64,000 nucleotides of DNA from Nocardia iowensis. GTDB taxonomy: Bacteria > Actinomycetota > Actinomycetes > Mycobacteriales > Mycobacteriaceae. A program made the position numbers and the translations under genes. The notes beneath the pieces were generated by a model. That model did no database searches. It saw nothing but the letters and a program-made list of their open reading frames with translations, and was not told the DNA's origin. The stretch is from positions 3,472,001-3,536,000 of the forward strand of contig NZ_CP078145.1 in assembly GCF_019222765.1 (NCBI RefSeq). Reading direction: 5' to 3'. The stretch's first letter is position 1. Each line of letters begins with the position of its first letter. This document shows positions 49,537 through 58,320 of the stretch, one piece after another.

Positions 49537-50630
49537 CTCACCACATCTCCCTGCCCGACGACAGGGTCGCGATCCTCGGCGCGCTGGATCTGGAACGCAC
49601 CCCGGCCGGGGTGCGCCCACGACGGCTCCCGGCGTGGACCCGGCCGCGCATGAACGACGGCATGCTGGATCTGGTCGTCTCGCAGGCGGCCGGAGTCCGC
49701 CTGCGCCTACGCACGGCAGCGCGGTCGCTGGCGCTCGGCGTGCACGTCACCGTGCTGGAAATGGACGGTAGCCCACTGCCTGCCTCGTTCGACCTCGCCG
49801 TCGACGGCACGGTGCTCGGTCGCGTACCGGCCACGGCGGGAGATGTGCTGAGCTTCGCCGCCGACCTCACCGACACCCGGCTGAGCCCCGGCCACCCCGA
49901 GACCGTGCGTTTCGACGACCTGCCTGGTGGAGAGAAGGAGGTCGAGATCTGGTTGCCGCACGGCGCGACGGTCGAGTTACGCACGCTCGACTCCGATGCG
50001 CCGCTGCTCGCGCCGACCCCACCGCCCGGTGTGCCATGGACGCACTACGGCTCCTCGATCAGTCACGGACTCGAGGCCCCCGCCCCGACCCTGACCTGGC
50101 CTGCCATCGCCGCTCTGACGACCGGCGCCGCGCTGACCAACCTCGGGTTCGGCGGCAACGCCATGCTCGACCCGGAGGTCGCTCGTGCCATCCGGGACAC
50201 CCCGGCCGACCTGATCACGCTCAAAGTCGGGATCAACATCGTCGGGGACGCATCGATGCGCGAGCGCACCTTCGTCCCGACCGTGCACGGGTTCCTGGAC
50301 ACGATCCGCGAAGGCCATCCGGACACGCCGATCGTGCTCGTCTCGCCGACCTCCTTCGCCGAACTGGAGACCACGGCCGGCCCCGTCGCGTTCGACCCGG
50401 AGACCGGCCGCAAACGCGCCCTGGGTTCCGCGGGTGCCGGAGCGCTGACACTGACCAGCGTCCGCACGCTGCTCGCCACGGTCGTCGACATCCGCGAAGA
50501 CCCGGCACTGCACTACCTCGACGGGCGCGAGCTCCTCGGGCCGGACGAGGCCAGGTCGCTGCCAGACGGCCTGCACCCGACCCGGCCGCGCACCTGCGGA
50601 TGGGCGAACGAGCCGCTCGGCTGCTCCTAG
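49533..50630 (+). CDS. SGNH/GDSL hydrolase with a 3'-end frameshift
   Basis: 365 residues. The N-terminal ~150 residues are a beta-sandwich as in SsfX3-type esterases. The SGNH core starts at WTHYGSSISHG (block I Ser), followed by GFGGNAML (Gly/Asn), LKVGINIVGD and DGLHPT (block V Asp/His). Directly after HPT the reading turns unnatural, while the +1 frame gives PAAHLRMGERAARLL, the normal last helix; a lost C near 50583 explains it. The catalytic residues precede the break, so some activity may remain. It is translationally coupled to the MFS gene. It may act on an acyl or sugar ester; the substrate is unknown. Confidence 0.8.
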   Translation: MTHHISLPDDRVAILGALDLERTPAGVRPRRLPAWTRPRMNDGMLDLVVSQAAGVRLRLRTAARSLALGVHVTVLEMDGSPLPASFDLAVDGTVLGRVPATAGDVLSFAADLTDTRLSPGHPETVRFDDLPGGEKEVEIWLPHGATVELRTLDSDAPLLAPTPPPGVPWTHYGSSISHGLEAPAPTLTWPAIAALTTGAALTNLGFGGNAMLDPEVARAIRDTPADLITLKVGINIVGDASMRERTFVPTVHGFLDTIREGHPDTPIVLVSPTSFAELETTAGPVAFDPETGRKRALGSAGAGALTLTSVRTLLATVVDIREDPALHYLDGRELLGPDEARSLPDGLHPTRPRTCGWANEPLGCS

Positions 50631-50689
50631 GCCCAGCTGTGACCGACCCACCACGACGGCGACAACAGCTCCTTGACTCGCCAGAGCTA

Positions 50690-53455
50690 TCAGCACACCA
50701 CCCCGCCTAGCATGGCCCTGATCGTTGATCTCCAGTCCTCGCCTGGTTGCTCTGCCAGGTGTGCGGCGAGTGTTTGTGCATCGAAGTGCGGTGCGCGGCG
50801 TAGCTCGGGCAGGGCGGGGCCGGGGGTGCGGACGGGTTCGGCGCTGGTGTCGAGGAGTTGGGCGAGTTCGGTGGCGAGTTCTGCCCAGCGGATGTGTCCG
50901 CCGATGGCGTTCACGACGCCGTGGACTTGGCGTTCGGCGCAGGCGACGATTGCGCGTGCCAAGGCGGCGGCGTGCACCCATGGGGTGCCGTACCAGCCGT
51001 CGTCCGGTAGCGGGACCGTTCCGCCGTGCTGGACCGCCTGGAACAGCGATCCCGTTGCTCCCCAACGTAATTGGTCGCGTAGTCGGGGGTGCGGTCCCCA
51101 TACGATTGGTGCGCGCACCGCGCAGCCTGCACCGCGGTCCTCGGCCGAGGCGGTCCATAGCATCTGCTCGCAGTCGAGTTTGGCTCTGCCGTATGGGCTG
51201 AGCGGCTCTTCCGTGGCGGCGCCCTCGGCCACGGACGTACCCGTGGGCTGACCGTAGGCGTCGATACTGCTGACGAAGACGAACGGGCCGTGCTGCCAGC
51301 CGTCGAGCAGAGCGCGCATGGCGGCGCGGTCCACGTCCGGCGCGGTGAATGTGCAGGCGGCGTGGATCACCGCGTCGGCGCCGGATACGGCGGCCCGGAG
51401 GCTGTCCGGGTCGGCGAGTTCCCCTTCGACCACCTCGATATCTGAGCCGTGGACCAGGTGCGCCGAGTCCGGGCGCGCGAGGGCGCGTACCGGGTGGCCG
51501 CGTGCGACCAGTTCCCGGACTATGAACGCCCCGACACCCCCGGTGGCACCGGTGACCAGTACGGTTCCTGGCCGTGTCCCGGACCGTCGGCGGGCGGGTG
51601 CGCTCTGCTCGCGCTGCCGGGCCCGCTCGTCGAGCAGGGCCGCGAGTGCGGATGGAGTGCGGTGTTCCAGGATGTCGAGTCCCGTCAGTGGCAGCCGCAA
51701 CCGCGCTCGCAGGTCCTCGGCGAGTCGCACGGCCATCAGGGACTGTCCGCCGAGTGCGATGAAATCACCGTCGGGCCCGGGGATTTCGCCGAGAACCTCA
51801 CCGAACGCCGCCATGACCAGCTGTACCCGCTCGCTCAGTGGACGGACCGGCGCGGCGGTTGTTTCCGCTGCACCGGGGAGCCGTGAGCGGTCCACCGTGC
51901 CGTCGGACGAGCGTGGCAGCGCGTCGAGCACGGTTACCGCGAGCGGGACCGCGGCCGGTTCGAGTCGTGCCCGCAGTGCGGTGAGTAGCCGGTCGGGGGT
52001 CGGTGATCCGGTGCCGCTGGGTACGACGTAGGCGAGCGGCCGCGTCCCGTCGCGAGGGAGCACCACGGCATCGGCGACCTCCGGCCGGTTTCGCAGTATC
52101 GCCTCGACACGCGGATAGGGCAGTGGCAGAACGGGATCGGCGGCCATGCCCTGCAGCAGGTTCGCGAACGAGCGCAGCAGTCGATGCGCGGTCTGTTCGT
52201 CCAGGCGGGTCCGGTCGTACCGCAGCACACAGCGCGGCCCGTTGCCGGTCGTCTCCTCGAGACACAGGGCGAGACCGAACTTGGCCGCCTCGAGGTCGAT
52301 TTCGACCGGTTCGGCGGTGCATTCGGGCAGTCGCAGCGCAGGTGGGTCGCCCAGGACGTCGAGGCTCACATCGACAAGTGAGTTGCCCTCCCGGTCCCGG
52401 CCCGCGTCGCCCAGGCGCTCGACGATGAGGTCGAACGGGGTATCGCGGTGGTGTTGAGCGTCCAGCAGCGCCGCGCGGACACGCGGCAACAGCGCACCGG
52501 CGTCCCGGGCGCCCGCCCATCGCACCCGAATCGGCAGGGTGTTGACGCACAAACCCACCAGGCCCCGTTCGCGTTGGCCGCTGGCGCAGCCGATGACCAT
52601 GTCGTCGGTGCCGGTGATCTCGTGCAGGGCCGCGAAGGCCGCGGCGAGGACCACCGTGAACACCGTGGCCCCGTATGCCTTTCCCGTTCGCCGGAGTCCG
52701 GCCATCACGTCCGGCGGCAATGGCGCCGCCAGCGTGCGTCCTTCGCCGCGCCGCGGACCGGCGGATGTGCTCGGGCGGGGGAGCGGTACGGGCCGGGCAC
52801 CGGCGAGGCGCTCGGCCCAGTGCGTGACGGCGGAACTATCTCGATCCCGCTCGCGTCGAGCGAACTCCAGGTAGCTGGGGGCGGGTTCCGTGGTGAGGGG
52901 ACGGCCGTCGCGAACCTGCTCGTACAGTGCGCCGAGCTGATCGGCGAGCAGGGCGAGCGAACCACCGTCCACCGCGATGTGATGCAGCGTCAGCAACACG
53001 GTGTGGTCCTCGGGTCCATGCCGGACGACCAGCGTGCGCAGCACGGGTCCGGTCGTCAGGTCGAAGCGGCCAGCCGCCTCCTCCGCGAGCTGTCGGCTGC
53101 CGTCGCCGTCGGCATCCACCACGGTCACCGGCACCGGCTGGGGAGCCACCACCTCCTGGTACGGTTCGCCGTCTCGCTGCCCGTATCGCGTGCGCAGCAC
53201 CTCGTGCCGGGTCACGAGGGCGGTCAAGGCCCGTTCGAGCGCCGCCACATCGAGCGGTCCGCGCAACCGGGTCGCGAACGGTACGTGATACGCGGCCCCG
53301 GCCCGACTCAGTCTGTCCATCAACCACATTCGCCGCTGAGCGTGCGACAGCGGCGCGGGTCCGGCGGGCCGGGGCGGCACGGGCGCCCGGTTCCTGGCGT
53401 GCTCGCGGGCCAGCCGAAGCAATTCCTCTTGTTCGCGGTGCGCGGCGGTGGTCAT
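50690..53455 (-). CDS. Terminal NRPS protein: C - (A remnant) - T - SDR
   Basis: 921 residues. Condensation domain ~35-440 with intact HHIAVDG (158-164). There is no adenylation core; instead ~455-540 is only the small C-terminal A subdomain (RVEAILRNRPEVADAVVLPR ...), with the A10 lysine replaced (SSDGTVDRSRL, Thr for Lys), so it cannot activate an amino acid. A carrier domain follows with Ser in IALGGQSLMAV (~568). The C-terminus (~630-905) is an extended SDR: TGATGGVGAFIV, SSIDAYG and YGRAK. It is related to but not the usual thioester-reductase domain, and could release the product by reduction or modify it. The start overlaps the previous stop (ATGA). Last gene of the operon. Confidence 0.88.
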   Translation of the reverse strand: MTTAAHREQEELLRLAREHARNRAPVPPRPAGPAPLSHAQRRMWLMDRLSRAGAAYHVPFATRLRGPLDVAALERALTALVTRHEVLRTRYGQRDGEPYQEVVAPQPVPVTVVDADGDGSRQLAEEAAGRFDLTTGPVLRTLVVRHGPEDHTVLLTLHHIAVDGGSLALLADQLGALYEQVRDGRPLTTEPAPSYLEFARRERDRDSSAVTHWAERLAGARPVPLPRPSTSAGPRRGEGRTLAAPLPPDVMAGLRRTGKAYGATVFTVVLAAAFAALHEITGTDDMVIGCASGQRERGLVGLCVNTLPIRVRWAGARDAGALLPRVRAALLDAQHHRDTPFDLIVERLGDAGRDREGNSLVDVSLDVLGDPPALRLPECTAEPVEIDLEAAKFGLALCLEETTGNGPRCVLRYDRTRLDEQTAHRLLRSFANLLQGMAADPVLPLPYPRVEAILRNRPEVADAVVLPRDGTRPLAYVVPSGTGSPTPDRLLTALRARLEPAAVPLAVTVLDALPRSSDGTVDRSRLPGAAETTAAPVRPLSERVQLVMAAFGEVLGEIPGPDGDFIALGGQSLMAVRLAEDLRARLRLPLTGLDILEHRTPSALAALLDERARQREQSAPARRRSGTRPGTVLVTGATGGVGAFIVRELVARGHPVRALARPDSAHLVHGSDIEVVEGELADPDSLRAAVSGADAVIHAACTFTAPDVDRAAMRALLDGWQHGPFVFVSSIDAYGQPTGTSVAEGAATEEPLSPYGRAKLDCEQMLWTASAEDRGAGCAVRAPIVWGPHPRLRDQLRWGATGSLFQAVQHGGTVPLPDDGWYGTPWVHAAALARAIVACAERQVHGVVNAIGGHIRWAELATELAQLLDTSAEPVRTPGPALPELRRAPHFDAQTLAAHLAEQPGEDWRSTIRAMLGGVVC

Positions 53456-55299
53456 CGAACCAGCTCCGGTTCGCTGCGGAGGGCCTGTTCGACGAGCGCG
53501 GCGACGCCCGAAAGGGTCTGGGCGGCAAGGAAATCGGCGAGCGACAGCTTTACGCCCAAGTCCTCGTGCAGGTCCTCGACGATGCCGAGGGCCATGAGGG
53601 AGTGCCCACCAAGGCCCAGGAAATCGGCCGCGGGGTCGGTGATGTCGTGATTCAGTGCCCGCGCCCAGACCTCGGCCACTGCCTGCTGGATTGGGGTGAG
53701 GTCGCGAGCTTCGGGCGCTGGCGCGTCTGTGCTCGGCGGGCGCTCGTCCAGTGCTTGCTGGTCGAGTTTGCCGTGAGTATCCAGTGGGCGTACGGCCAGT
53801 GCCCGCCGGTCGAGTTTGCCGTGCGCGGTGAGCGGCATTTCGGGCAGCAGTTGCCAGGCGTTCGGCACCAGGTGGGCGGGGAGTCGGCCTGCCAGATGCT
53901 CACGCAGCTCGGTCACGTCGGGGCAGTGTCCTTCGGCCGGGACCAGGAAGGCGGTCAGCAGTGCGTTGTCCGGCGTCGGATGTTGTACTACCACGGCGGC
54001 ATCCGCCACTCGAGGATGTCCCCGCAGAGCGTGCTCGATCTCGGCCGGCTCTATCCGGTAGCCGCGAACCTTGACCTGATCGTCGACGCGGCCGTGGAAG
54101 TCCAGGGTGCCGTCCGGGCGGGCCGAGACCACGTCGCCGGTGCGGTACAGCCGCCCCGCCGACGGGTGGTCGATGAACCGCTCGGCGGTCAACTCGGGTC
54201 GTCCGAGGTAGCCGAGGGCCAACCGGGCACCGCCGAGCCAGAGTTCACCTTGCTCGCCCGGGGCGACCGCCGCACCGTGTTCGTCGAGGACGACCGCGGT
54301 CGCCGCCTGGATGGGCCGGCCGATGGGCGGCGGGCCCGCGCAGTCGGTTTCCCGTACCCGGTGAGCGGTGGCGAACGTGGTGGCCTCGGTCGGACCGTAG
54401 CCGTTGACCAACTCCAGCCAGGGCCGGTGGCGCAGCACCGTGCGGGCGTGCTGGGCCGACAGCTGCTCGCCACCGACCACGACGGTGCGCAGCACGTCGA
54501 AGATCGGCGAGCGCCGGGCAGCGAGGTGGTGGAACAGCGAGGTGGTGAACATCGCCACCGTGGCGCCGAGTCGCTGCACGTCGGCAGCGAGGCCGTCGAG
54601 CGAGTGCCGGTCGGCGGTGGAGGCCACCACGGCGGCCCCGTTGGCCAGTGGGGTCCACACTTCGAACATGCTGGCGTCGAAGGTCATCGGCGAGTGGTAC
54701 AGCACCCGGTCACGGGCGGTGACGGTGACGTATTCCGGTTGGGCGGACAGGGTGGCGACGGCCCGGTGCGGTACGGCGACCGGTTTGGGCTCGCCGGTCG
54801 ATCCCGACGTGTAGAGCAGGTACGCGATGGTGTCCGGTGCGAGGAGCGCCGCGGGAATCGGCTCGGGGTACGTGTCGTCGGTCTCCGCGAGTGCCAGGAC
54901 GCGTTCGGCCGGTATTGCCCTGTCCGCCAACAGGTTTGCGTCGCCCACGAGGAGAGCGGCGGCCGCGGTCATCGTGTGCAGGCGTGCCGCCGGATAGGCG
55001 GGATCGAGCGGCACGTAGTAGCCGCCGGCCCACCACACGGCGAGCTGGGCCACCACGGCCCGGACCGAGTGCGGCACCAACAGCCCGACCGCCTGCCCGT
55101 GCTCCAGGCCGCGCTCGCGCAGCGCGGCGGCGAGCCGCGCGGCGCTGGTCACCAATTCCCGGTAGGTCAGGTACGTTTCACCGTCGGACACCGCGAGGGC
55201 GTTCGGGGCGGTGGTGGCGTGGCTGGTGATGAGGTCCACCATGGATGCCGTCGTGCTGGACATGGTTGCTGTTGTCTCCGATTCGGTCATGTCAGGCAC
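53452..55299 (-). CDS. NRPS adenylation-thiolation protein (A-T), second
   Basis: 615 residues. Adenylation motifs: A3 LLYTSGSTGEPK (~161-172), A4 FDASMFEVW, A5 NGYGPTEATTF, A7 YRTGDVV, A8 VKVRGYRIEPAEIE, A10 AHGKLDRRAL (~492). A second A10-like THGKLDQQAL follows 16 residues later, due to a 48-bp duplication. The carrier Ser is in LGLGGHSLMAL (~565). There is no condensation domain, so it needs the C domain of a neighbour. GTG 55299 overlaps the upstream stop; ATG 55290 is an alternative. It activates one amino acid, probably non-polar given Ala and Phe in the A4 pocket, but I do not predict which. Confidence 0.9.
   Translation of the reverse strand: MPDMTESETTATMSSTTASMVDLITSHATTAPNALAVSDGETYLTYRELVTSAARLAAALRERGLEHGQAVGLLVPHSVRAVVAQLAVWWAGGYYVPLDPAYPAARLHTMTAAAALLVGDANLLADRAIPAERVLALAETDDTYPEPIPAALLAPDTIAYLLYTSGSTGEPKPVAVPHRAVATLSAQPEYVTVTARDRVLYHSPMTFDASMFEVWTPLANGAAVVASTADRHSLDGLAADVQRLGATVAMFTTSLFHHLAARRSPIFDVLRTVVVGGEQLSAQHARTVLRHRPWLELVNGYGPTEATTFATAHRVRETDCAGPPPIGRPIQAATAVVLDEHGAAVAPGEQGELWLGGARLALGYLGRPELTAERFIDHPSAGRLYRTGDVVSARPDGTLDFHGRVDDQVKVRGYRIEPAEIEHALRGHPRVADAAVVVQHPTPDNALLTAFLVPAEGHCPDVTELREHLAGRLPAHLVPNAWQLLPEMPLTAHGKLDRRALAVRPLDTHGKLDQQALDERPPSTDAPAPEARDLTPIQQAVAEVWARALNHDITDPAADFLGLGGHSLMALGIVEDLHEDLGVKLSLADFLAAQTLSGVAALVEQALRSEPELVR
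53761..53823 (-). repeat. 48-bp tandem duplication at the A10 motif
   Basis: GTCGAGTTTGCCGTG (plus-strand view) occurs at 53761-53775 and again at 53809-53823, 48 bases apart and in frame. It doubles the HGKLD..AL A10 motif of the A-T protein with a few differences. Confidence 0.8.
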
Positions 55300-57118
55300 C
55301 TGCCGGTAGCGGTCTCGTGGCGCATCGGGTATCCACCAGCGCGGCGAGGTGTCGCAGGTCGGGCTGACGCAGCAGTTCGGGCGCTCGCAGCCGCACCTCG
55401 AAGGTGTCTTCCAAGGCGGCGAGCAACTGGGCGGCGAGCAGTGAGGTGCCGCCGGCCGCGACGAAGTTGTCGAGCGGTCCTATCTCGTTGCTGTCCAAAA
55501 GCTTCCGGCAGAGCCCGAGCACCACGTCCTCGGTGACCGTCGCCGGTCCTGCGTCCGTCGACGCAAGGTCGGCGGACGGCAGCGCCGCCAGCAGCGCTGC
55601 CTTGTCCACCTTGCCGTTGGCATCGAGCGGGAAGGCATCGACAAGGCGGACCGTGGCAGGTACCGCCTGCTCCGGCAGCCAGTCCCGTGCTTTTCGCAGC
55701 AATTCTCGGGTGTCGGGCCATGGCTCGTCGGGGACCGGCTGGACGAACGCGACGAGCCGTACCGTGTCGTCCGGCTGGCGCTGGGCGGCGACCGCGACGC
55801 GCCGTACCTGAGGATGGTGCTCGAACGCGGCCTCCACCTCTGCCGGTTCGATTCGCACCCCGCTCACCTTGACCTGGTCGTCGATCCGTGCGAGGAATTC
55901 CAGCACGCCGTCGGCCCGCATCAGCACCCGGTCACCGGTGCGGTAGACGCGGTCGGTGCGCACCCCGGGCGGTGCGGGGACGAACCGTTCGGCCGTCAGG
56001 CCCGCATCCAGATAGCCGAGGGCCAGGCAGGATCCGCCGATGCACAGTTCACCGGATTCACCGCGGGTGACCAGCCGTCCCTGGTCATCGGTCACACAGA
56101 CGACCGCCCCGGCCAGCGGACGGCCGATCGGCGGCGCGCCGGCGCCGGGGTCGGGGTCGGCCGGTGTGAGGGTGTGCACGGTGGTCAGTACGGTCGCCTC
56201 GGCAGGCCCATAGGCGTTGTCCACAACGGCCGTGACATCTGTTGCGGGCCAACGGCGCAACCGGTCGCCGCCGATCTCGAGGCGGCGCAGCGCCGGCAGG
56301 TCGGGCCAAGGCCGATCGAGGACCAACTCGGCCAGCGGGGTGGGCAGAATCGCCAGTGTCACACCGGCATTGCGCCACCAGTCGGTGAGTGCGACCGGGT
56401 CCCACCGGACCGCTTGCGGCGCGACACTGAGCGCGGCGCCGGTGGTCAGGGCGGCCCACAGCTCCTTGACGTGCGGGTCGAAGGAGACCCCGATCAGCAG
56501 GCTGTGCCGATCACCTGGACCCGAGCCGGTTCGCTCGGCGTACCAGCGCTGCAGCGTCCCGAACGATGAGCGGCCGACCGCGACCGCCTTCGGCATCCCG
56601 GTCGACCCCGAGGTGAGCACGGTGTAGAACGTGCCTTCGGGCACAGCCGGGCGCGCAGGCGCGGCGGCGAAGCCGGCCACCACCTGTTCGCCCGGTATCG
56701 GCAGTGTTTGCGGTGCTGTATCCGCGTACCCCGCGGGCAGCAGTTCGGGTGTGCCGATCAGGCAGGTCACCGGCAGACGGTCGGTCACCGCCGCCAGCCG
56801 CCGCTCGCCGGGACGCGGCCCCAGCGGCAGGTAGACCGCACCCAGCCGGGCGACCGCCACCGCGGCGGCAACCAGTGCCACCGACCGATCCAGGCACACC
56901 CCTACCAACTGTCCGGGGCGTATCCGATCGGCCAGCGCCTGCATGATGCGGTCGGCCAGACCGCTCAATTCGGCGTAGCGGCAAGTGTTCGTGCCGTCCT
57001 CGACGGCGATCGCCTTGGGCGTGGTGGCGACCCAGTGCTCGAAACGGTCGAGCACATCCCAGGCCTCGTCGGTGTACGTCGCGCCGTACTCGACGCTGAG
57101 CACCTCGTGCTGGTTCAT
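55292..57118 (-). CDS. NRPS adenylation-thiolation protein (A-T), first
   Basis: 608 residues. A3 VLTSGSTGMPK (~167-177), A4 region SFDPHVKELW (~212) in which Pro replaces the residue after the conserved Asp, A5 NAYGPAEATVL, A7 YRTGDRV, A8 VKVSGVRIEPAEVEAA, A10 DANGKVDKAAL. Carrier Ser in AAGGTSLLAAQ (~555). An N-terminal ~20-residue extension precedes the A domain. No condensation domain. The acyl-CoA dehydrogenase gene lies 32 bases upstream in the operon, so the residue loaded here is a candidate for oxidation on the carrier. The FDP pocket is unusual, so no substrate is proposed. Confidence 0.9.
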   Translation of the reverse strand: MNQHEVLSVEYGATYTDEAWDVLDRFEHWVATTPKAIAVEDGTNTCRYAELSGLADRIMQALADRIRPGQLVGVCLDRSVALVAAAVAVARLGAVYLPLGPRPGERRLAAVTDRLPVTCLIGTPELLPAGYADTAPQTLPIPGEQVVAGFAAAPARPAVPEGTFYTVLTSGSTGMPKAVAVGRSSFGTLQRWYAERTGSGPGDRHSLLIGVSFDPHVKELWAALTTGAALSVAPQAVRWDPVALTDWWRNAGVTLAILPTPLAELVLDRPWPDLPALRRLEIGGDRLRRWPATDVTAVVDNAYGPAEATVLTTVHTLTPADPDPGAGAPPIGRPLAGAVVCVTDDQGRLVTRGESGELCIGGSCLALGYLDAGLTAERFVPAPPGVRTDRVYRTGDRVLMRADGVLEFLARIDDQVKVSGVRIEPAEVEAAFEHHPQVRRVAVAAQRQPDDTVRLVAFVQPVPDEPWPDTRELLRKARDWLPEQAVPATVRLVDAFPLDANGKVDKAALLAALPSADLASTDAGPATVTEDVVLGLCRKLLDSNEIGPLDNFVAAGGTSLLAAQLLAALEDTFEVRLRAPELLRQPDLRHLAALVDTRCATRPLPAGA

Positions 57119-57150
57119 ATTTCCTCCGTTGTCGGCAAAAGATAAGGGGC

Positions 57151-58320
57151 TCAGCCGAGGCCCATGGCCCGGGCGACGATGACTTTCTGGATCTCGGAGG
57201 TGCCCTCGATGATCGTCATCATGCGGATGTATCGGTACAGGAATTCGAGCGGATGCCCGCGCACCCAGCCGGTTGCGCCGTGCACCCGCAGGACCCGGTC
57301 CACGACGCGCATTGCGGTCTCCGACGAGGTGAGCTTGGCCAGCGCGGCGTTCTCCGGGGCTTCGGTACCCGCATCCACGAGCCGGGCACAGGCGAGGGTG
57401 AGCAGCTTCGCGGCCTCCACCTCCGCGCGGCTGCTGACCAGATGTTCCTGGATGTGCTGATACGCAGCGATACGTTCGCCGAATGCCCTTCGCTCACGGG
57501 CGAATTCGACACCGAGCCGCAGCGCGTACTCGGCAATGCCGTCGCACTGGGCGGCAACCACCAGGCGGCCTCGGGACAGGCTGTCCATACCGGTGCCGAG
57601 AGCCGCGCCGATACCTTTCTCGCCGCCGATGACCGCGTCCGCGGGCAGCTTCACCTCGTCGAGCACCAGTTCGAAAAGGGGTTCGCCCGACATCCCGTCG
57701 TACCGCTGCCCGATCCGCAGTCCCGGGGTGTCCATACCGGCGACGAACGCGGTGGGACCCTGGTCGGCGACGGCGGCGACGAGAATCGCGAAGTCGGCGC
57801 GGTCGGCGTTGCTCACAAATGTCTTGCGACCGTTCAACACCCAGCCGTCACCGTCGCGGACGGCGCGGGTGGTGAGCCGGAACGCGTCGGAACCGGCGTG
57901 CGGCTCGGTCAGCGCCAGACAGCGCACCGCCTCCCCACGGACCAGCGGCTCGAGGTACCGCTCGATCTGTTCCTCGGTGCCGTGGCGCAGCAGGGGGCTT
58001 GGCCCGTCGGAGCCGGCCAGCGCGTACGGGGCCAGCGGGCAACCGCTGCGCCCGGCCGCCTGATGCAGCAGCACCACGGCCGTGAACGGCATACCGGAGC
58101 CGCCGAGCTCCGCGGGGTGATCACCTGCGTAGAAGCCCAGCCCTGCCGAGCGGAGGCGCACATAGGCGCGCAGATCGGCGGGCGGTGAGTCCGTGGTCTC
58201 CGGCAGCTCCGCCGCGAGCGGTACCAGCTCCCGCGAGACGAACGATTCGAAGGCGTCGACCAATTCTCGGTGCTCGTCCTCGAGCACCGACGAGGGCGTG
58301 GACAGACGGGCCGTGGTCAC
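57151..58320 (-). CDS. Acyl-CoA dehydrogenase-like flavoenzyme within the NRPS operon
   Basis: 389 residues, full-length ACAD fold. N-terminal helical domain; ALTEPHAGSDAFRLTTRAVR (flavin-binding TEPxxGSD); beta domain with GWVLNGRKTFVSNADRADF; C-terminal helical domain with FGERIAAYQHIQEHLV and IIEGTSEIQKVIVARAMG, whose Glu is the usual catalytic base position in this motif. GTG 58320 overlaps the stop of the upstream NRPS (GTGA). In NRPS clusters such enzymes desaturate a carrier-bound amino acid (as for pyrrole from proline) or an acyl starter; which of these applies here is not shown. Confidence 0.9.
   Translation of the reverse strand: MTTARLSTPSSVLEDEHRELVDAFESFVSRELVPLAAELPETTDSPPADLRAYVRLRSAGLGFYAGDHPAELGGSGMPFTAVVLLHQAAGRSGCPLAPYALAGSDGPSPLLRHGTEEQIERYLEPLVRGEAVRCLALTEPHAGSDAFRLTTRAVRDGDGWVLNGRKTFVSNADRADFAILVAAVADQGPTAFVAGMDTPGLRIGQRYDGMSGEPLFELVLDEVKLPADAVIGGEKGIGAALGTGMDSLSRGRLVVAAQCDGIAEYALRLGVEFARERRAFGERIAAYQHIQEHLVSSRAEVEAAKLLTLACARLVDAGTEAPENAALAKLTSSETAMRVVDRVLRVHGATGWVRGHPLEFLYRYIRMMTIIEGTSEIQKVIVARAMGLG

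Noticed and set aside
48201..50630. 809-codon open frame reading through the MFS gene into the SGNH gene
   Set aside because: The first ~440 codons are an Arg/Pro-rich out-of-frame reading of the MFS transporter; only the part from 49533 is a real protein.
52927..55536. 869-codon plus-strand frame opposite the NRPS genes
   Set aside because: It is antisense to two NRPS genes with clear domains, and its composition (Arg/Gly-rich, no motifs) is that of a GC-rich shadow.
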